A DNA stretch of 64,000 nucleotides from Tubulanus polymorphus (Eukaryota > Nemertea > Palaeonemertea > Tubulaniformes > Tubulanidae): assembly GCF_964204645.1 (NCBI RefSeq), contig NC_134026.1:5642001-5706000 (forward strand). The letters are read 5' to 3'. Shown here piece by piece: positions 42,301 to 54,671 of the stretch. Under the pieces are notes generated by a model that saw only the letters and a list, made by a program, of their open reading frames with translations, did not search any database and was not told the origin of the DNA. The position numbers and the translations under genes were made by a program. Within the stretch, counting starts at the first letter, position 1. The number at the start of each line of letters is the position of its first letter.

Positions 42301-45300
42301 GTATAGCGGTACAGTATAACTATGCCTAAATCAGTACAGTTGGGATCGAGTTAAATTAGAAACTGAGTTTAGGTAGTCTGATATCCAGGAATGACTGATC
42401 TGTAGGGACCCAGTATGGTGGTTGAGTAAAGAAAAGTTAATTGAACCCGATATCATTATCGTCATACGCGAGAATGTTCTACCGTATATGACCGTCGCGC
42501 ACCGAGTTCGTAATTGTTTAATTGTTGTCGAATCATCGAAATGATCCGTACGCACAATGACCAGTAATTTGCAATATCCTATTTTGTTTACTAAATAATA
42601 CCGCGTGCGAACGCAGAACGCCAGTTTCCGGGCATTTATTGTAAGTACATTTATCACTCGAGGCCAATGTGACTGGACTCCTCGACGTGTCAGGGTTGAT
42701 TAGTTTCATGAGTTGACGGCAGCTTAATTCTTCTACCAGGGAGCTACCTCCCTGACTCTACTTACTAGGTATCTAATAATGTGCAGCACACTTACTGTAT
42801 CACTGAGATAAAGCTATTTCTAGATTGAATGTAGCTTTACTATTATACCCGATATAGCTAGATTTGTTTTTCAGAAATAGTGAAGCCCTGATTAACACCT
42901 CTAGCTCTTACATCTGAAATCAAAGAGTACCGGCATCTCTGGTACGGTTGTGACCAGATTAAAGATTAGTATGACTTTGAAATATCCAGGCTAGTGCCCT
43001 TGTAGTTATGCTTAATCAGGCCCGTAGCCAGCCATGTCCTTGGGGGGTTTGATATTCGTGAAAGTGGAGCTTTTTTCATGAAAGTTGAACATTTTGTAAG
43101 GTACCTATGCTGCAGCAAATGTAGGAACCCCCCAAAAATCAGGCCTGTTAATGAGCCTTAAGTTTTCTTGGATTGCCTTCTTAATTCCAAACATGGCATT
43201 CTACCATACCTTCGATATTCTTATAACATAAAAATGTACATGTATTCCGAATTGCAGACACTGTTCACGAACGCAATGCAATTATGTCAGATGTTTACCC
43301 ACGATTGAGGAATGCTTGTAGGGAACAATATGGTTTGGAAATACAGGTAAGAATTTCAACTTCAAATCAGATTTCATTTAAAGATTTGGATATATCTTTG
43401 GAAATGAGAGCAATATAGGATTAATGAAGGTTTGTGTACGAGCATACATTCTTCGAAAAGAAAATGACATAAACGTACTGCTAGGGATGGCAAAAACCCA
43501 TCTAGAAAAGATTTGATTCATTCAATCTAAAGAAAACAAGAATAGCTTTGGAAAGGTCCGCAGTTGTGTTTTAATGTTGGGTACCGGTATTTGTCTCATG
43601 TTTTTCATTTGGACTGTTAAGACACAAGCAACCTTTATAAAGAATATCATAACAAACTTCAAATGGTAACATTTATTCACCGGCTGAAAGGTTCAAGTAG
43701 CCTACAAAATCTGTATATACTATACTATACTATACCATAAGATAGTGATTGACATGTGCAATATTTACTATTCAATTCTACAAATTCGTTTAATTTCATT
43801 GAATTGTTTGCAGTGATCTCATCCATGAAATGCAATTTCAAGATCTCCAGTACCGTTAATTGAAAGCTATTATTTCACGCAGTGGTTCAAATGTTTTGTA
43901 GTTAGTGGACATGCATTTCGGCCGGCCTATTCATGAAGAACACAAACCCAAATTGATGAAAGAGAACATTCGTCAACTTTTACATTGCAAAGAATCATCT
44001 AACGGATTAAATTTCATGGTGAGTATTAATTATGAACCAGTTATTAGACACCATTGTAACTAGCGAGACTTAAGGTCTGGGTTTCAAGCCAAAATTGTAA
44101 GCTCGCGTTCAAGCATATTGCCAAGTAAATCTATTATTCTAGCTAAAATCAATTCTTGAATTAAAATTGCCCCAGTATGTTTTATAGAAGTTCTAGAACC
44201 CGATGTGATCGGATTAATTAGATTAATATTTACTTCAATAGAATTCTCTGCTCGTAGACCATGAAATCTCTCCGTAATAAGTAAACGTTAGTGATGATAA
44301 CTGTACGAGTGAAAATGAAAATTTGATCTGCTTTTATCAACAGGCAATAGTAGGTCAGCGTTACGGCGAGAGGCCGGTTCCTGAAGAGGTATCGCGGCAT
44401 CATTTCGAACCGATTTTACAAGAATTAGAAGAAACCGGGGCCGACACAGAACTGCTGCACGCGTGGTACAAGAAAGATCAGAACAAGATACCAAGCGTTT
44501 ACGTGTTACAGAAGTCAGTATCCATGAAAGGTAAGCAAAAAGATCACAACCCAGTTATGCAGGTGTTAGATTCGATTCTTCATGGTGGCCACCTTTATTT
44601 CACTCGCTTTTTTCCCTGACTTTTCCCTGACTTGTGCGTTGTTTTCCATGACTTAATCTGCTAAGAATCCAATCAATTACCACAGTCAAATACGTAAGAC
44701 ATAGACGGAAACTGTTTGATTTTAAATATTTTGTACTCATGATATATCTTTGTAAAATTTTCAGTAAACAGTGAATTGAATGATTGGCCAAGTATTGAGA
44801 ATGCCCTCCGAGAACTGTTCGTCAAAGGAGCTCGATTGTGCATGGAGAAGAATGAAATGACAAAAGAATTTGTTGCATGGATCATTGAATCTGGTAAGTT
44901 ATGAATACAGCATTAAGTATGCTATTGGATTAAACTAGCGGCAGACGACTCCGTGCATATTTTTGATTGAATTCGGTGTGCTCCCAATTATGAACGGGCA
45001 ATGAATTTAATTGAAAATAAACTAATTTTGATCAAGTTCATCTGATATGTTAGTGGCGCCATCTGACCGGATAGCCGTTGTGCCGGTACCCCATTAAAAA
45101 AACTACAGCTTTGATTACTAGATTAAACCCTTCGATTTTCGTAAGCGTAAATTTACGTTTTCATTTCAGTTCTTCACGAGCATCTGAACGACGGTTTACT
45201 GAATGTAAAACACGAGAAAGATCGTAAATCGGGATGCTTCGTAGTGATGCGTTCGATCCACGATATCGATATGCACCTGGCCGACGAAGAAGCACGGGCT

Positions 45301-48300
45301 TACGTCGATTCGCGGTTAGAAGACGGAAATTACGAAATCGACATGGAATCGTACAAGGATCAAAACGCGCTGCGCGGTGAAATCGAAGCCAGTTTACCTT
45401 CGACGAACCTTAAACGTTTGACTATCGCCTGGGACGATATCGAAAACGCCGCCGCCAGAGAATCGTACCTGACGGAGTTCGGTAATTCGGTTTACAGCTC
45501 GATCATGGAAATCGTTGAGCGGGGCGTGAAAAAATACGTCGCTGTTGATAATCTATACGAAGATGTTTTGCACCATTGGAAATACGCGAAATACTACGCG
45601 ACGAAATTTTACGGCCGATCGGACGAACTGGAGCGTATACGCGCGTATTTATCGGAAGTTTCCGATAAACCGCTCGTGATTTCGGGACCGAACGGCGTCG
45701 GAAAAACGGCGTTGATGTCGTACGCGGCGTCGAAAATCAATTCGATGGCCGCCGAATTGGAAATCGACACGAAATTCGCGACCGTTTTGCGTTTCGTCCG
45801 TATTTCCGACCGTACGACGAACATTCACCAGGTGTTGTTGAGTTTGAGTCATCAGATCGCTTACATCACCGACGGCTATCGTTCGCTGATTCCGACCGAT
45901 TACCGATCGTTGAAGAAACACTTCATGGAAATTCTTCATAAAGGTGATTTCAGCGGCGTTCTCGTGCTGATGATCGACGGACTAGAGCTCATATCGCGTG
46001 AATACAACGGCTATTTGTTGGATTGGCTGCCGGCGCAGATCGCCGGTAATGTGAAAGTTATCGTGTCGGCCGCTTCAGGCGATGAGGGCATCATTCATCG
46101 AATAATCAGTCGCGTCAGCGATCCGAATCAGTTCATCGAACTGAAATGTCCGAGTCCGGAGGAGTGCCTCGATCTGTTGAAGGTTCATTTGGAAGATCAA
46201 AACTCGCTCATACAGTATAAACAATGCGAAGGTTGTCTGAATCTGTTCAAAGAAACGCCGCTGCCGTTGTTCGTAACGTTGCTATCCCAGGTCGTCGAAC
46301 CTCTTCGATCGTACGAACCGTTTCCCGACTGTATCCCGAGCGATATGAAAAGTTGCTGTCAATATTTATTCACGGCTTTAGAGCAAAAGCACGGTAAACT
46401 TTTAGTGTCGCATATATTGTCATTCATCACCGCTACACAGTATGGGATCTCGTATACCGAACTGGAAGACTTGCTTAGTCTAGACGACGCCGTATTGGGC
46501 CAGGTTTACAAAGAATTCGAACCGGTCGTTCGTCGTATTCCGGCTGCTTTGTATCTGCCAGTTCTGTCCGATATTCAGGCCTTACTCATGGAGACGACCG
46601 CCGACGGAATGACCGTGATAACCTGGACGAATAACATTTTCCGACTAGCCGCCGAGGAGCATTACATGAATACACCCAACCTTCGACATTATATTCAAAT
46701 TCTGATTATTGAATATTTCGCCGGCAAATGGAGCGGAGACGTTAAAAAACCTTTCACGTACGACGCGGAGTTGAGAGTCAAACTGGAGAAATTATCCCCG
46801 CAAGGTGAAGCTTGTCGTTACATTCCGTTTCAGCCCGACACGTTCACCGATTGTGAAAATTCGACGTCGTATAACTTACGAAAATTGAATCAACTGCCGT
46901 ATCATCTGTCGCAAAATGGCTACAAAGATTATCTGAAAACCGATCTGCTGTTGAACTTCGAGTGGATTTATAACAAACTGAGGGCGACGTCGGTGCACCA
47001 CGTTCTGTCCGATTACACGTTCAGCAAAGAGCGAGAGATCATCATCATGTACGAGATGTTTCACATGGCCGAGAGTACGTTGATCAATCAACCGGAATTG
47101 CTCGCGTTCGAAATATCCAGTCGACTGCTGCCGCACTATCACTCGTTTTCGCATATCAAAAATCTGATCGACCAATGCGATTTGATGGCGATGAAATTTA
47201 TGCCGATCGTTCCGAACTATCAAATATGCTCGACTCCCGGCGGACCGTTGCAGTATATTTTCGAATTAGATAAAATCGTTAAGTGTTCGGTCGACATGGA
47301 CTTGTTATCGACGCCGGATAAGAATGTCGTATGCGCGAAGCCTTACTATAGCTCTTGCATGCAGGTGTGGGATGTCGTACACGGTCTACCGTTGCCCGAT
47401 GTGACACTTCCTGCGGCAAGCGACGTGTACCCAACTCCGGGGTATACGTACTTCGTTTTCTTCAATAATTGGAAGTTTTTGCAAATATACAAGGCCGATA
47501 CCGGACACGTGTGGGGCGAAGTCAACTACGGCTACGGTAAACCGAATCATATAAGCATGTCGGAGAAGTATCTGGCTTTCACGATAGATAAAGTGCCTAG
47601 CCCTTACGTATTCGATCTTGATGAAAAGAAACTGATTCATAAACTGAAATTCCAGTCGACAGCTGTGGCTATATCTCCCGATAGCAAATATCTGGCTTGC
47701 AATGCCGGGCAGGTTCTAGCCGTTTTCGAACTGCCGATCATGGAGCGAAAATGCGTCGTGTCGCTTACCGAAATACCGAAAGTATTGTGTTTCTCGCCGA
47801 GTGATTCTACAAAGATTTACTCGCAATTCGCCAGTTCTTTCGGTTCTATATCGCTGAATGTCGCTCAACGAAAAGGTGAAGTGTCGATGATTATGAGAGA
47901 TATGGAAATCAAAGAATTCATCCTGTCGTTCACCGAGCAGTATTTGTTGGTCAGATGTTTGCGCTGTTTGTTTTTGTTCGAGCTGAAATCCGAGAAGTTG
48001 ATCCATCGTATACAACAGATGCCGAAAGAGGTCGTCGTCGAAGCGATGTCACCGTTCACCGGCGCAGCGTTCACTCGCAACGACGAGTACATCGTCGGTT
48101 CGCGGTTCACGTACGTCGTCGTCTGGGACCGTAAAACGGGCGTTCCGATCCGTCTGCTGCCGTCGTCCGTGTCACCGATCGTCAGCATGTACTCGACATA
48201 CTGCAGCGAGAATAAAGTCGTCACGCTGTCGGAAGACAACACGATGCGAGTCTGGAATATGGACAATCTGCTGCAGAGCGTTGAATTTACGAATCAAGCT

Positions 48301-49704
48301 TTGACCGAACGGATCACGTCGATAACGTGGGCCGATAACACGCGCGTCGTCGCTTGTCTCGGAGATGTCGGCGGCACCGCGGCAATCGTCGACGCTACGA
48401 CGGGAGCATGTATATCATCGGTGCTTCACCCGATGAAAGAAGCGTACATGATGCACCCGATCGTTGTATCGCCTGATGGAAAGTTTATCGTAACGCGAGG
48501 AGAGGCGATCACCGAGAAGAAATACCTCAGCAACCTGAACGACGATGTATTATGGGACATGTCATCGAAGGAAAAGTTGTTGGCGCTCGAAAACTGCAGA
48601 CATCGGATTTTCAATGCAACGTCAACTTTGTTCGCGTCTTTCCAGGTTCGCTTGTTTACAGAGCGCGGCAACTGGGGAGAGTTGGCGTACAGTTGTGTTC
48701 TCTACAAGCTGCCGTTCTCTGGCGACGTAGAAAATATTGATTTGCCGAGAGGAGACATCATCTCGAAGCCTTTCTTCATGAATACGAATATCGTCTACTT
48801 GTCCTACCAGAAAGTCGATATCGATGAGTACAAAATCAGTTTATGCATCGTTGATATTGATGACAACCTCAAACGAGTGAAGGCATTTGAACTGAGCGAC
48901 ATATGGAATGAAGCGTTGTCCGGGGATAATATTCTGGCAGTGTATCCCGTGCCAAATGAGCAAACCGAAATTCTAATCGTGTATGCTAAAAACTATCGAA
49001 AGGTGAACTATTTTTCGGACGGGTCAGTGAATTATACAAAAGACCTGGTGAAAGGATGCCTAATTTATGATTTGCAAAGGAGTTCCGTTTTGAAACACTT
49101 CAAGTCATTTTTGAGGCCCAATTCTGACCTATCGGAGACACTTATTTCGAGGGATTGTAACATTGCCATGGATCAACAGTTTCAGGTATTCAACATTCAG
49201 AAAAGTTTGTTCATAAACAAATTAAGCTTGGACGTCGACGGTAAATTGTTTCGGTTTATCGTCGATGGAAAATATGTCGCATACATATCGTCGAATAGTA
49301 AACAGTTGAAACTGGTTCGCTCCGAAGACGGCGTCGAGAAAGGCTCGTGTCATCTTCACGGGCGTGGTCTAGCGATCGAGGTATATAAGGACGATCGTAC
49401 GGTGGCTATCGGAATGGAAGACGGACGTCTGTTCGTTGTGACCGTGATTCTCGATTTGAGCGATCCCGTTCGCGAGGTCGTATCGCTTATTCCGAGTCGA
49501 ATGAAGAAAGTTCGCACGAACGCGCTCGTCGCTGGCAGAAAGTCGTCAATGTTATATTTTGAGCAGTTGCGTTTTTCTCAGAAAATCGCCGCGTGCAACG
49601 AAAGGAAAATGCTCAAATCGCAACCGAGTTTTAAGACATTGGCAACTGGGGTGATAATGTTACAAAAGACAAACAATACATCTAGAGCTTGCAGTATTCA
49701 ATAG
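39353..49704 (+). CDS. DUF4062-NACHT-WD40 STAND NTPase (NWD1/NWD2-like)
   Basis: Seven exons: 39353-39419, 41870-42103, 43258-43346, 43902-44018, 44344-44530, 44765-44893 and 45170-49704; 1785 residues. After a basic start, residues about 90-230 form a DUF4062-like unit: RIFICSNSIDTVHERNAIM, DVYPRLRNACREQYGLEIQ, LVDMHFG and FMAIVGQRYGERPVPEE. The NACHT P-loop ISGPNGVGKTALM is near residue 447 and Walker B VLVLMIDGLEL near 540, followed by a winged-helix-like part (SYTELEDLLSLDD, YHLSQNGY) as in NWD1. From about residue 680 to the end are WD40-type blades (VVVWDRKTG, MRVWNMDN, VSPDGKFI). Layout agrees with vertebrate NWD1. STAND proteins switch from a closed ADP form to an ATP-bound oligomer; the trigger here is unknown. 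The last 4.5 kb is one exon with a more GC-rich, CG-dinucleotide-rich codon use than the neighbouring genes. Confidence 0.87.
40613..40921. mobile_element. MITE family A, copy 3
   Basis: GAGAATCCCACAATAATAAC at the left and CGCTATTATTGTTGGATTC at the right are inverted; AAATGTTTCCTTGAG and CTTGAGGAAACATTT form the inner pair. The middle holds GTTTCGAC and about 150 bp not seen in the other copies (with GGGACAGTCCCTGAAA). Lies in the 2.4-kb first intron of the NWD-like gene, whose other sequence shows nothing recognisable. Confidence 0.72.
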
Positions 49705-49769
49705 TACGCAGGGTCTAATTGTCAAAAGCTTATTATATTACACAAAAATTATTTACTCATTTGTGATGA

Positions 49770-49925
49770 AGTAGACTCCGCCAAAGTCAGATCAAACTCA
49801 GATATTTTTTAAAATATTTTTTGTGACACTGCATGAAATATATAACATCCAACTCGGATATCGATCAAGTTGGAGACACATTTTTACAGTCCCAAAAGGT
49901 TCGGCTTGAGCGGAGTCTACTGTAG
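49770..49925. repeat. Inverted-repeat element in the 3' flank of the NWD-like gene
   Basis: AGTAGACTCCGCC at the left pairs with GCGGAGTCTACTGTA at the right, and CAACTCGGATATCGATCAAG sits in the middle. A related single end (ACAGTAGACTCCACCCGAAT) occurs at 24851. Only 66 bp after the stop, so it is likely in the 3' UTR. Confidence 0.55.
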
Positions 49926-50321
49926 TTATGATTTGACTGTGGAAGTGAACATCTCTTCCTGTGAATATTGTCACGTTTCTTAGCTAGTCAACTGAAAACA
50001 GTATTGATAGTTTACTCTCGATCTGTTGACTATTTTTCAGGTATAATTTTCTGTGTTTGTGTAACTAAGTCTGGTACATATAGATTACTAGAGCTATGAA
50101 TATGAACCTTGTATAATTGTGACAAAGACCATCGAATTCTTCGGGGTTAATAAGTCTAATATTGTTTTTATCATTAGTCACGCCAAAGGGATTCTGAAAA
50201 TAGCAGTTTAAGTTTAGTTTTACTGGAATAATCTACTATCATACTGTATGACTCAATGTATGACATTATTTTTTCTCTATATCGTTATATAATGTATTCA
50301 TTACTGTTTTTCTGTTATTCT

Positions 50322-50327
50322 AATAAA
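50322..50327 (+). promoter_or_regulatory. Candidate polyadenylation signal of the NWD-like gene
   Basis: AATAAA about 620 nt after the stop at 49704. Confidence 0.3.
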
Positions 50328-50514
50328 TTCTGTGATAATTTATTGTACATGCGTTGTCGTTATCTATCTATTCACCAAAATCTTTCTCGAGAAATTTCAT
50401 CATTTTGGAGACCTGGTTGTTCAATGTGGAAGACAAACTGGTACATCTTGGACATGGATTACATATTCAGGGAAACACATGTACAACCTATTGCCAAACT
50501 GGAAAATATTAAAA

Positions 50515-50615
50515 TTAGGGTTTGTAGCAGTCAGACTAACACATAAGTAGGCACATTTAAAACTTAAATTTCCCAAACAAATTGAGACTATCCTGACTGG
50601 CTACAAACCCTGAAC
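50515..50615. repeat. Short inverted-repeat element
   Basis: TAGGGTTTGTAGCAGTCAG is answered by CTGACTGGCTACAAACCCTG about 60 bp later. No coding capacity. The rest of 50616-52496 holds no gene or repeat I can support. Confidence 0.45.
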
Positions 50616-52496
50616 ATGTGGGTATAGCTGCCGTCCAAGACACTCCATCAGAATTCTTAGCTAGTTTGAATGATGACGAAGACTTGTATCGAACATTGTA
50701 GTCTATTTATTAGTTCATTTCCGACGAAGACAAGAGGCGAGGTCCTGAAGACGCATGAAGCCTAGACGAAAAGAAATTGGAAGGATAATGTATTGTGGAT
50801 GTCTGAAGGATCATGCTGCAGACCGATACTTGTGGAAAGGCAAGGCTTTTTTGATGTAATCACATCTTCGGCCAAAACAGTGACGAATGTGGAAAATTGG
50901 GAAAGGTGAAAATCTACTGCGCTTTGTCAAAGCATCAGAAAAAAAGTTAATGATAAACAAAACATTGATTTTCTATGAAATGGAAGTTGTTTATTTACAT
51001 TATATACTATACACGACTATATTATCTCATTTAAACAATCTCATGATATGAGCATTTTACCATTCATTGGAACCTCATTACTATGAATTTCAGTACATGT
51101 TTGTTAAAACTGAGTATGAAATTATTACAATGCCTGTGTAAAAAATGCAACCAGCCCTAGTTACCATGTTAAATTCAAATATTTTGTTCATCAGTGGTCA
51201 GTACTTCAACGACAACTGTTAATAAATGCTGTTTAACGAACAATGTTTTCTTTGAAATCAGGCCCCATCAGGACATAATTGCCGATTGCATTATCACTCA
51301 TGACTAGATTTTCGGACAACACTTTCGGACTAGATATTTAGGTTGTCAGTCCAGTGTTCTGCATCCTCTTCAACCTACAATAAATATCAACATTACTGAT
51401 TTTGATAGTTTTATGATTATTGAACAATGTAAGCAGTCATACTTGGAGCATGCATAAGCACGATAGGCGCATTATTGATAAGAGGACTGGGGCCCTCTTC
51501 CAGAAACTTTTAAATCTAAAAAGCCCTAAAAATCTACTAAGCCCTTTCTATAATTATTGTTGGTAATGAAACTAAATGACGAAGGAACAGCTTTTTTTTC
51601 ATCTTATCTGTATGTCGAGAGTGCAAGCGATTTTGAAATTGGTTGTTTCAGAATTATTAGTAGCGGCGCTGGCTAGGCTAATATGTAAAATGGGTGTATT
51701 ACAAAAGGGGATCAGAGTAAAATGACCTTCATAACAGTGGCGTGATTCGCCTCATGAACCCTGAATTAATATCAAATGAAATCTATTATCACGTACTTAA
51801 GTATATATAATTGACATTTTTATGAGAACTCACTAAGAACCAACTAGTGTTTCAATGCCGAGTGGTTTATGGTTAATAATTCTTTTAGGGCATTAAGAAC
51901 GAAACGACAGACTACTGATCACATATAGAGGACCACGTAGAGGATTTTAAGAAATCAAGATCGTTAATCACATCTAGCTGAACTAATACTTTCATTGTGA
52001 ACGACGAATGTGTAGTCACTCCATGAGTGTTTCTTTCATCGACCTAAGTTTTCAAAAGGATTTTAAGTTGGAAATGTTAAGTTTAATCCGCTCAGTGACT
52101 GACTCCAGGAATTCTTCATTCATACCACAGCAAATAATAAATGACACATGTATATCAATACATGTATATCTTTAAAATCATATTCTGGGTAATCAACACG
52201 TCGGCATTAGTTTAATCAAGAAATTCAAATTTGTAGACGCAATATGAGTAAATCCCACGATTTGAATCAGACATAATGCTAGCGCTTGTCTACATGGATG
52301 ACTTTTCAATTTCGATTCCTTCTGACAGAGTCGAGATTAAATCTAACCAGAATTTAGTGCTAGTCAAAAAACTCATTCATCTATGCTGTCAACCCCTGAC
52401 ATACCGCTTCCCAATAAGCCACCACCCAGTTCCACCGAAAGTTAACTTTGAGCTAGAATTAGTTCATTTGTAATGAGTTAAACTCCAAGTCGAATA

Positions 52497-54550
52497 CTAA
52501 CTCATGACTGTGGAACTGGATCCAGGTTTGCCCTGAGAACGGAACATCCATATTTCATCAACTAGTTTGTCGAAATCGACTGTATTTTCATGATCAATAT
52601 TTTGACGAACCTCTTGTAAATTCTGATAGCAGCCTTTCTTGTATCGAATGAGATCGCCCCAGAGCATGGTTTTCCGACACGTTGGACATTCGCCATTCAG
52701 TGGAATGATATGTTGACTGTCACCGAGGAAATGCTTAGCTAAACAAGCGATGTGTGCGTGCATCGAACAGTTGAAATGGATACATTTCAAGCCATCATCA
52801 TGCTACAAAATAATTTGTAAAAGACAGGCCAGCATTTCTAGTGTTAAACAGTTACATTTAATGGATTTCAACTTGTTCGTTCTCAGGCTTCTGATATGAG
52901 ACCCTTATTTTCGACCTGTCTGTTTGTCTGTCTTTCAGCGACTTAGCTTCATTATTAGTGGGTAGATCTTGATGAATCTTGGGCACAATGTTAGTATGGG
53001 GGTCTAGTTGTTGCAGTGGCTCAGTGTGCCACCTAGCGGCCGAACTAGGCACTAAAAACACTTTCACAGCAACATGACCTCATTACTGAGGAACGGGGTC
53101 GAAAACCAAGTTGTCTTGACAAAATTTAGCTATTGACCCTAGATACAACATATCTTAAATGCAATGGGAACTAACGCAGGTGAATTTCGGAGTTCGAGTC
53201 CGAGCACTGTTGTCACCTGTGGCTTGTCGCACTTATTTATTGTTCTAGGATTTTGGAAGTGTAACACCCACAATACCTACCTTAATTTTCCTTTTACATA
53301 TTTTGCATCTCATAAGTACTCTCGCAGTTTCATCCTCATCCACTGGCTTGTCGACTTTTTTAGTTTTCACCAATCCATACGCCAAAGCCATATGATAAGG
53401 CGGCGCACAAAGCGGATTGAACTCGATCTTGTATTCGGGTTTTAGCCATCGAAATGTCAGCGGTAATCTATTCCACGGAGCTGTACGCAACATGTTACAA
53501 GCTACGCGAAATCTGTATTCAAATCGGCTTTCTTTCTTCTTTTTTGAAATTGTGGGCAAAATTTTCAGTCGTCGTGATTTTAGCGGATTTTGCCACGCCC
53601 ATTCGAACTGTTAAAGACATGAGAACAGTTGATGATAAGAACTGATGAGAATGTTCGGCTTTTGACAAATTGTACAGTTGACTGTTTACACTGCCTTGGA
53701 TAATTGCGTGTCCTGGACATTATTTACATTCTGATATCAGCCTTTCTCATGAAGAATAACATAAAAGAGTGACAATAGAAATAAAAAATCTTATGCCAAT
53801 TGACTTACTCTTAATGCCGAAACATCATTCGGGAAACCGTGTATGATCAAAACCATATCCCTAAAATATGATGTATGAACAGTGTAAAAATTGATTCAAC
53901 AATTGTATAGCAGTTAGTTATTACAGAACCTGAAATGAAAATCTACTTCAGCCATGGGAACTTGTATAAGTTTACTGTGAGAAATGTTTTGAAAAGTGAC
54001 GACGTAGGCCCACATGTCTTTGTTTAAACCCCTTTTTAAGAATAAGAAAGCAGCATTCAGATAATATACTTGAAAGCTTCCATTTCTCTGTTGTCACCTT
54101 GGAAGCAATTAATCTTGAGTGAACTCATTGTCCATCTCCCCCTTTTGGAATACTTAACGTCTTTCTGTCATACTTTGGTAAAGACCGGCAGCAGTGACAA
54201 TTTTCCAATTCAGAGGAATGAACAAAATTATGCTTGGAGCTAAATTTTAACCTTTCATCATGGGAATGATGAAATTCTTCTGCGGTAACTCCATTATGCA
54301 ATTTGTCAACAGTAAACATTTAGACCCAAGTTCCCACAACCTTATTAATAAAGCATGCTTTTGATTACCATGGTCCTTTACTACTAGTTCTTTTCGCACC
54401 ACCAGCTTTCACTCCTTTGTTGTGCTGTTGGATTCTTCTATTCGGATTGACAGTGTAGCCGATATACGTGTGACCTTTATATTTCGGATTCGTGCAGTAC
54501 AATAAGTAACAACCGTAAAAATCTTCAATCTCCGAATCATTAGACATCAT
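52497..54550 (-). CDS. SLX1: Structure-specific endonuclease subunit SLX1 (GIY-YIG nuclease)
   Basis: Four minus-strand exons, 54550-54369, 53860-53809, 53607-53281 and 52802-52497, give 288 residues (human 275). The GIY-YIG core is clear: [27 protein letters not shown] with the catalytic Arg, then [17 protein letters not shown] and FEWAWQNP with the metal-binding Glu. The C-terminal RING-like zinc finger starts with RCKICKRK in exon 3 and continues across the intron with [20 protein letters not shown] and ECPTCRK. SLX1 is the nuclease of the SLX1-SLX4 complex, which cuts Holliday junctions, replication forks and flaps in the nucleus; it needs the SLX4 scaffold, not present here. All catalytic and zinc residues I can check are intact. 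Confidence 0.95.
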
Positions 54551-54627
54551 TAACCCTAGAACAACGAACTACCAACTAAAAAGCTAACTAGCTAGCTGCA
54601 TGGTCATATGAACTGACATGAATAAAC

Positions 54628-54663
54628 GATCGTGAAACTAAACCACAGACAGGTTACTGACTA
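54628..54663. repeat. Truncated MITE family C copy
   Basis: Reverse complement of the left end of family C (CACAGACAGGTTACTGACTA). Only 36 bp remain. GAATAAAC flanks both sides directly (54620-54627 and 54664-54671). It lies just upstream of SLX1. Confidence 0.6.
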
Positions 54664-54671
54664 GAATAAAC

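Noticed and set aside
45609-48671. Long minus-strand open frames across the big exon of the NWD-like gene
   Set aside because: They lie opposite a well-supported coding exon, have Arg/His/Gln-rich shadow composition and show no domain.
53164-53230. tRNA- or SINE-like stretch with GGAGTTCGAGTCC in the SLX1 intron
   Set aside because: Only the B-box-like word is present; no A-box or cloverleaf can be drawn and no second copy was seen.
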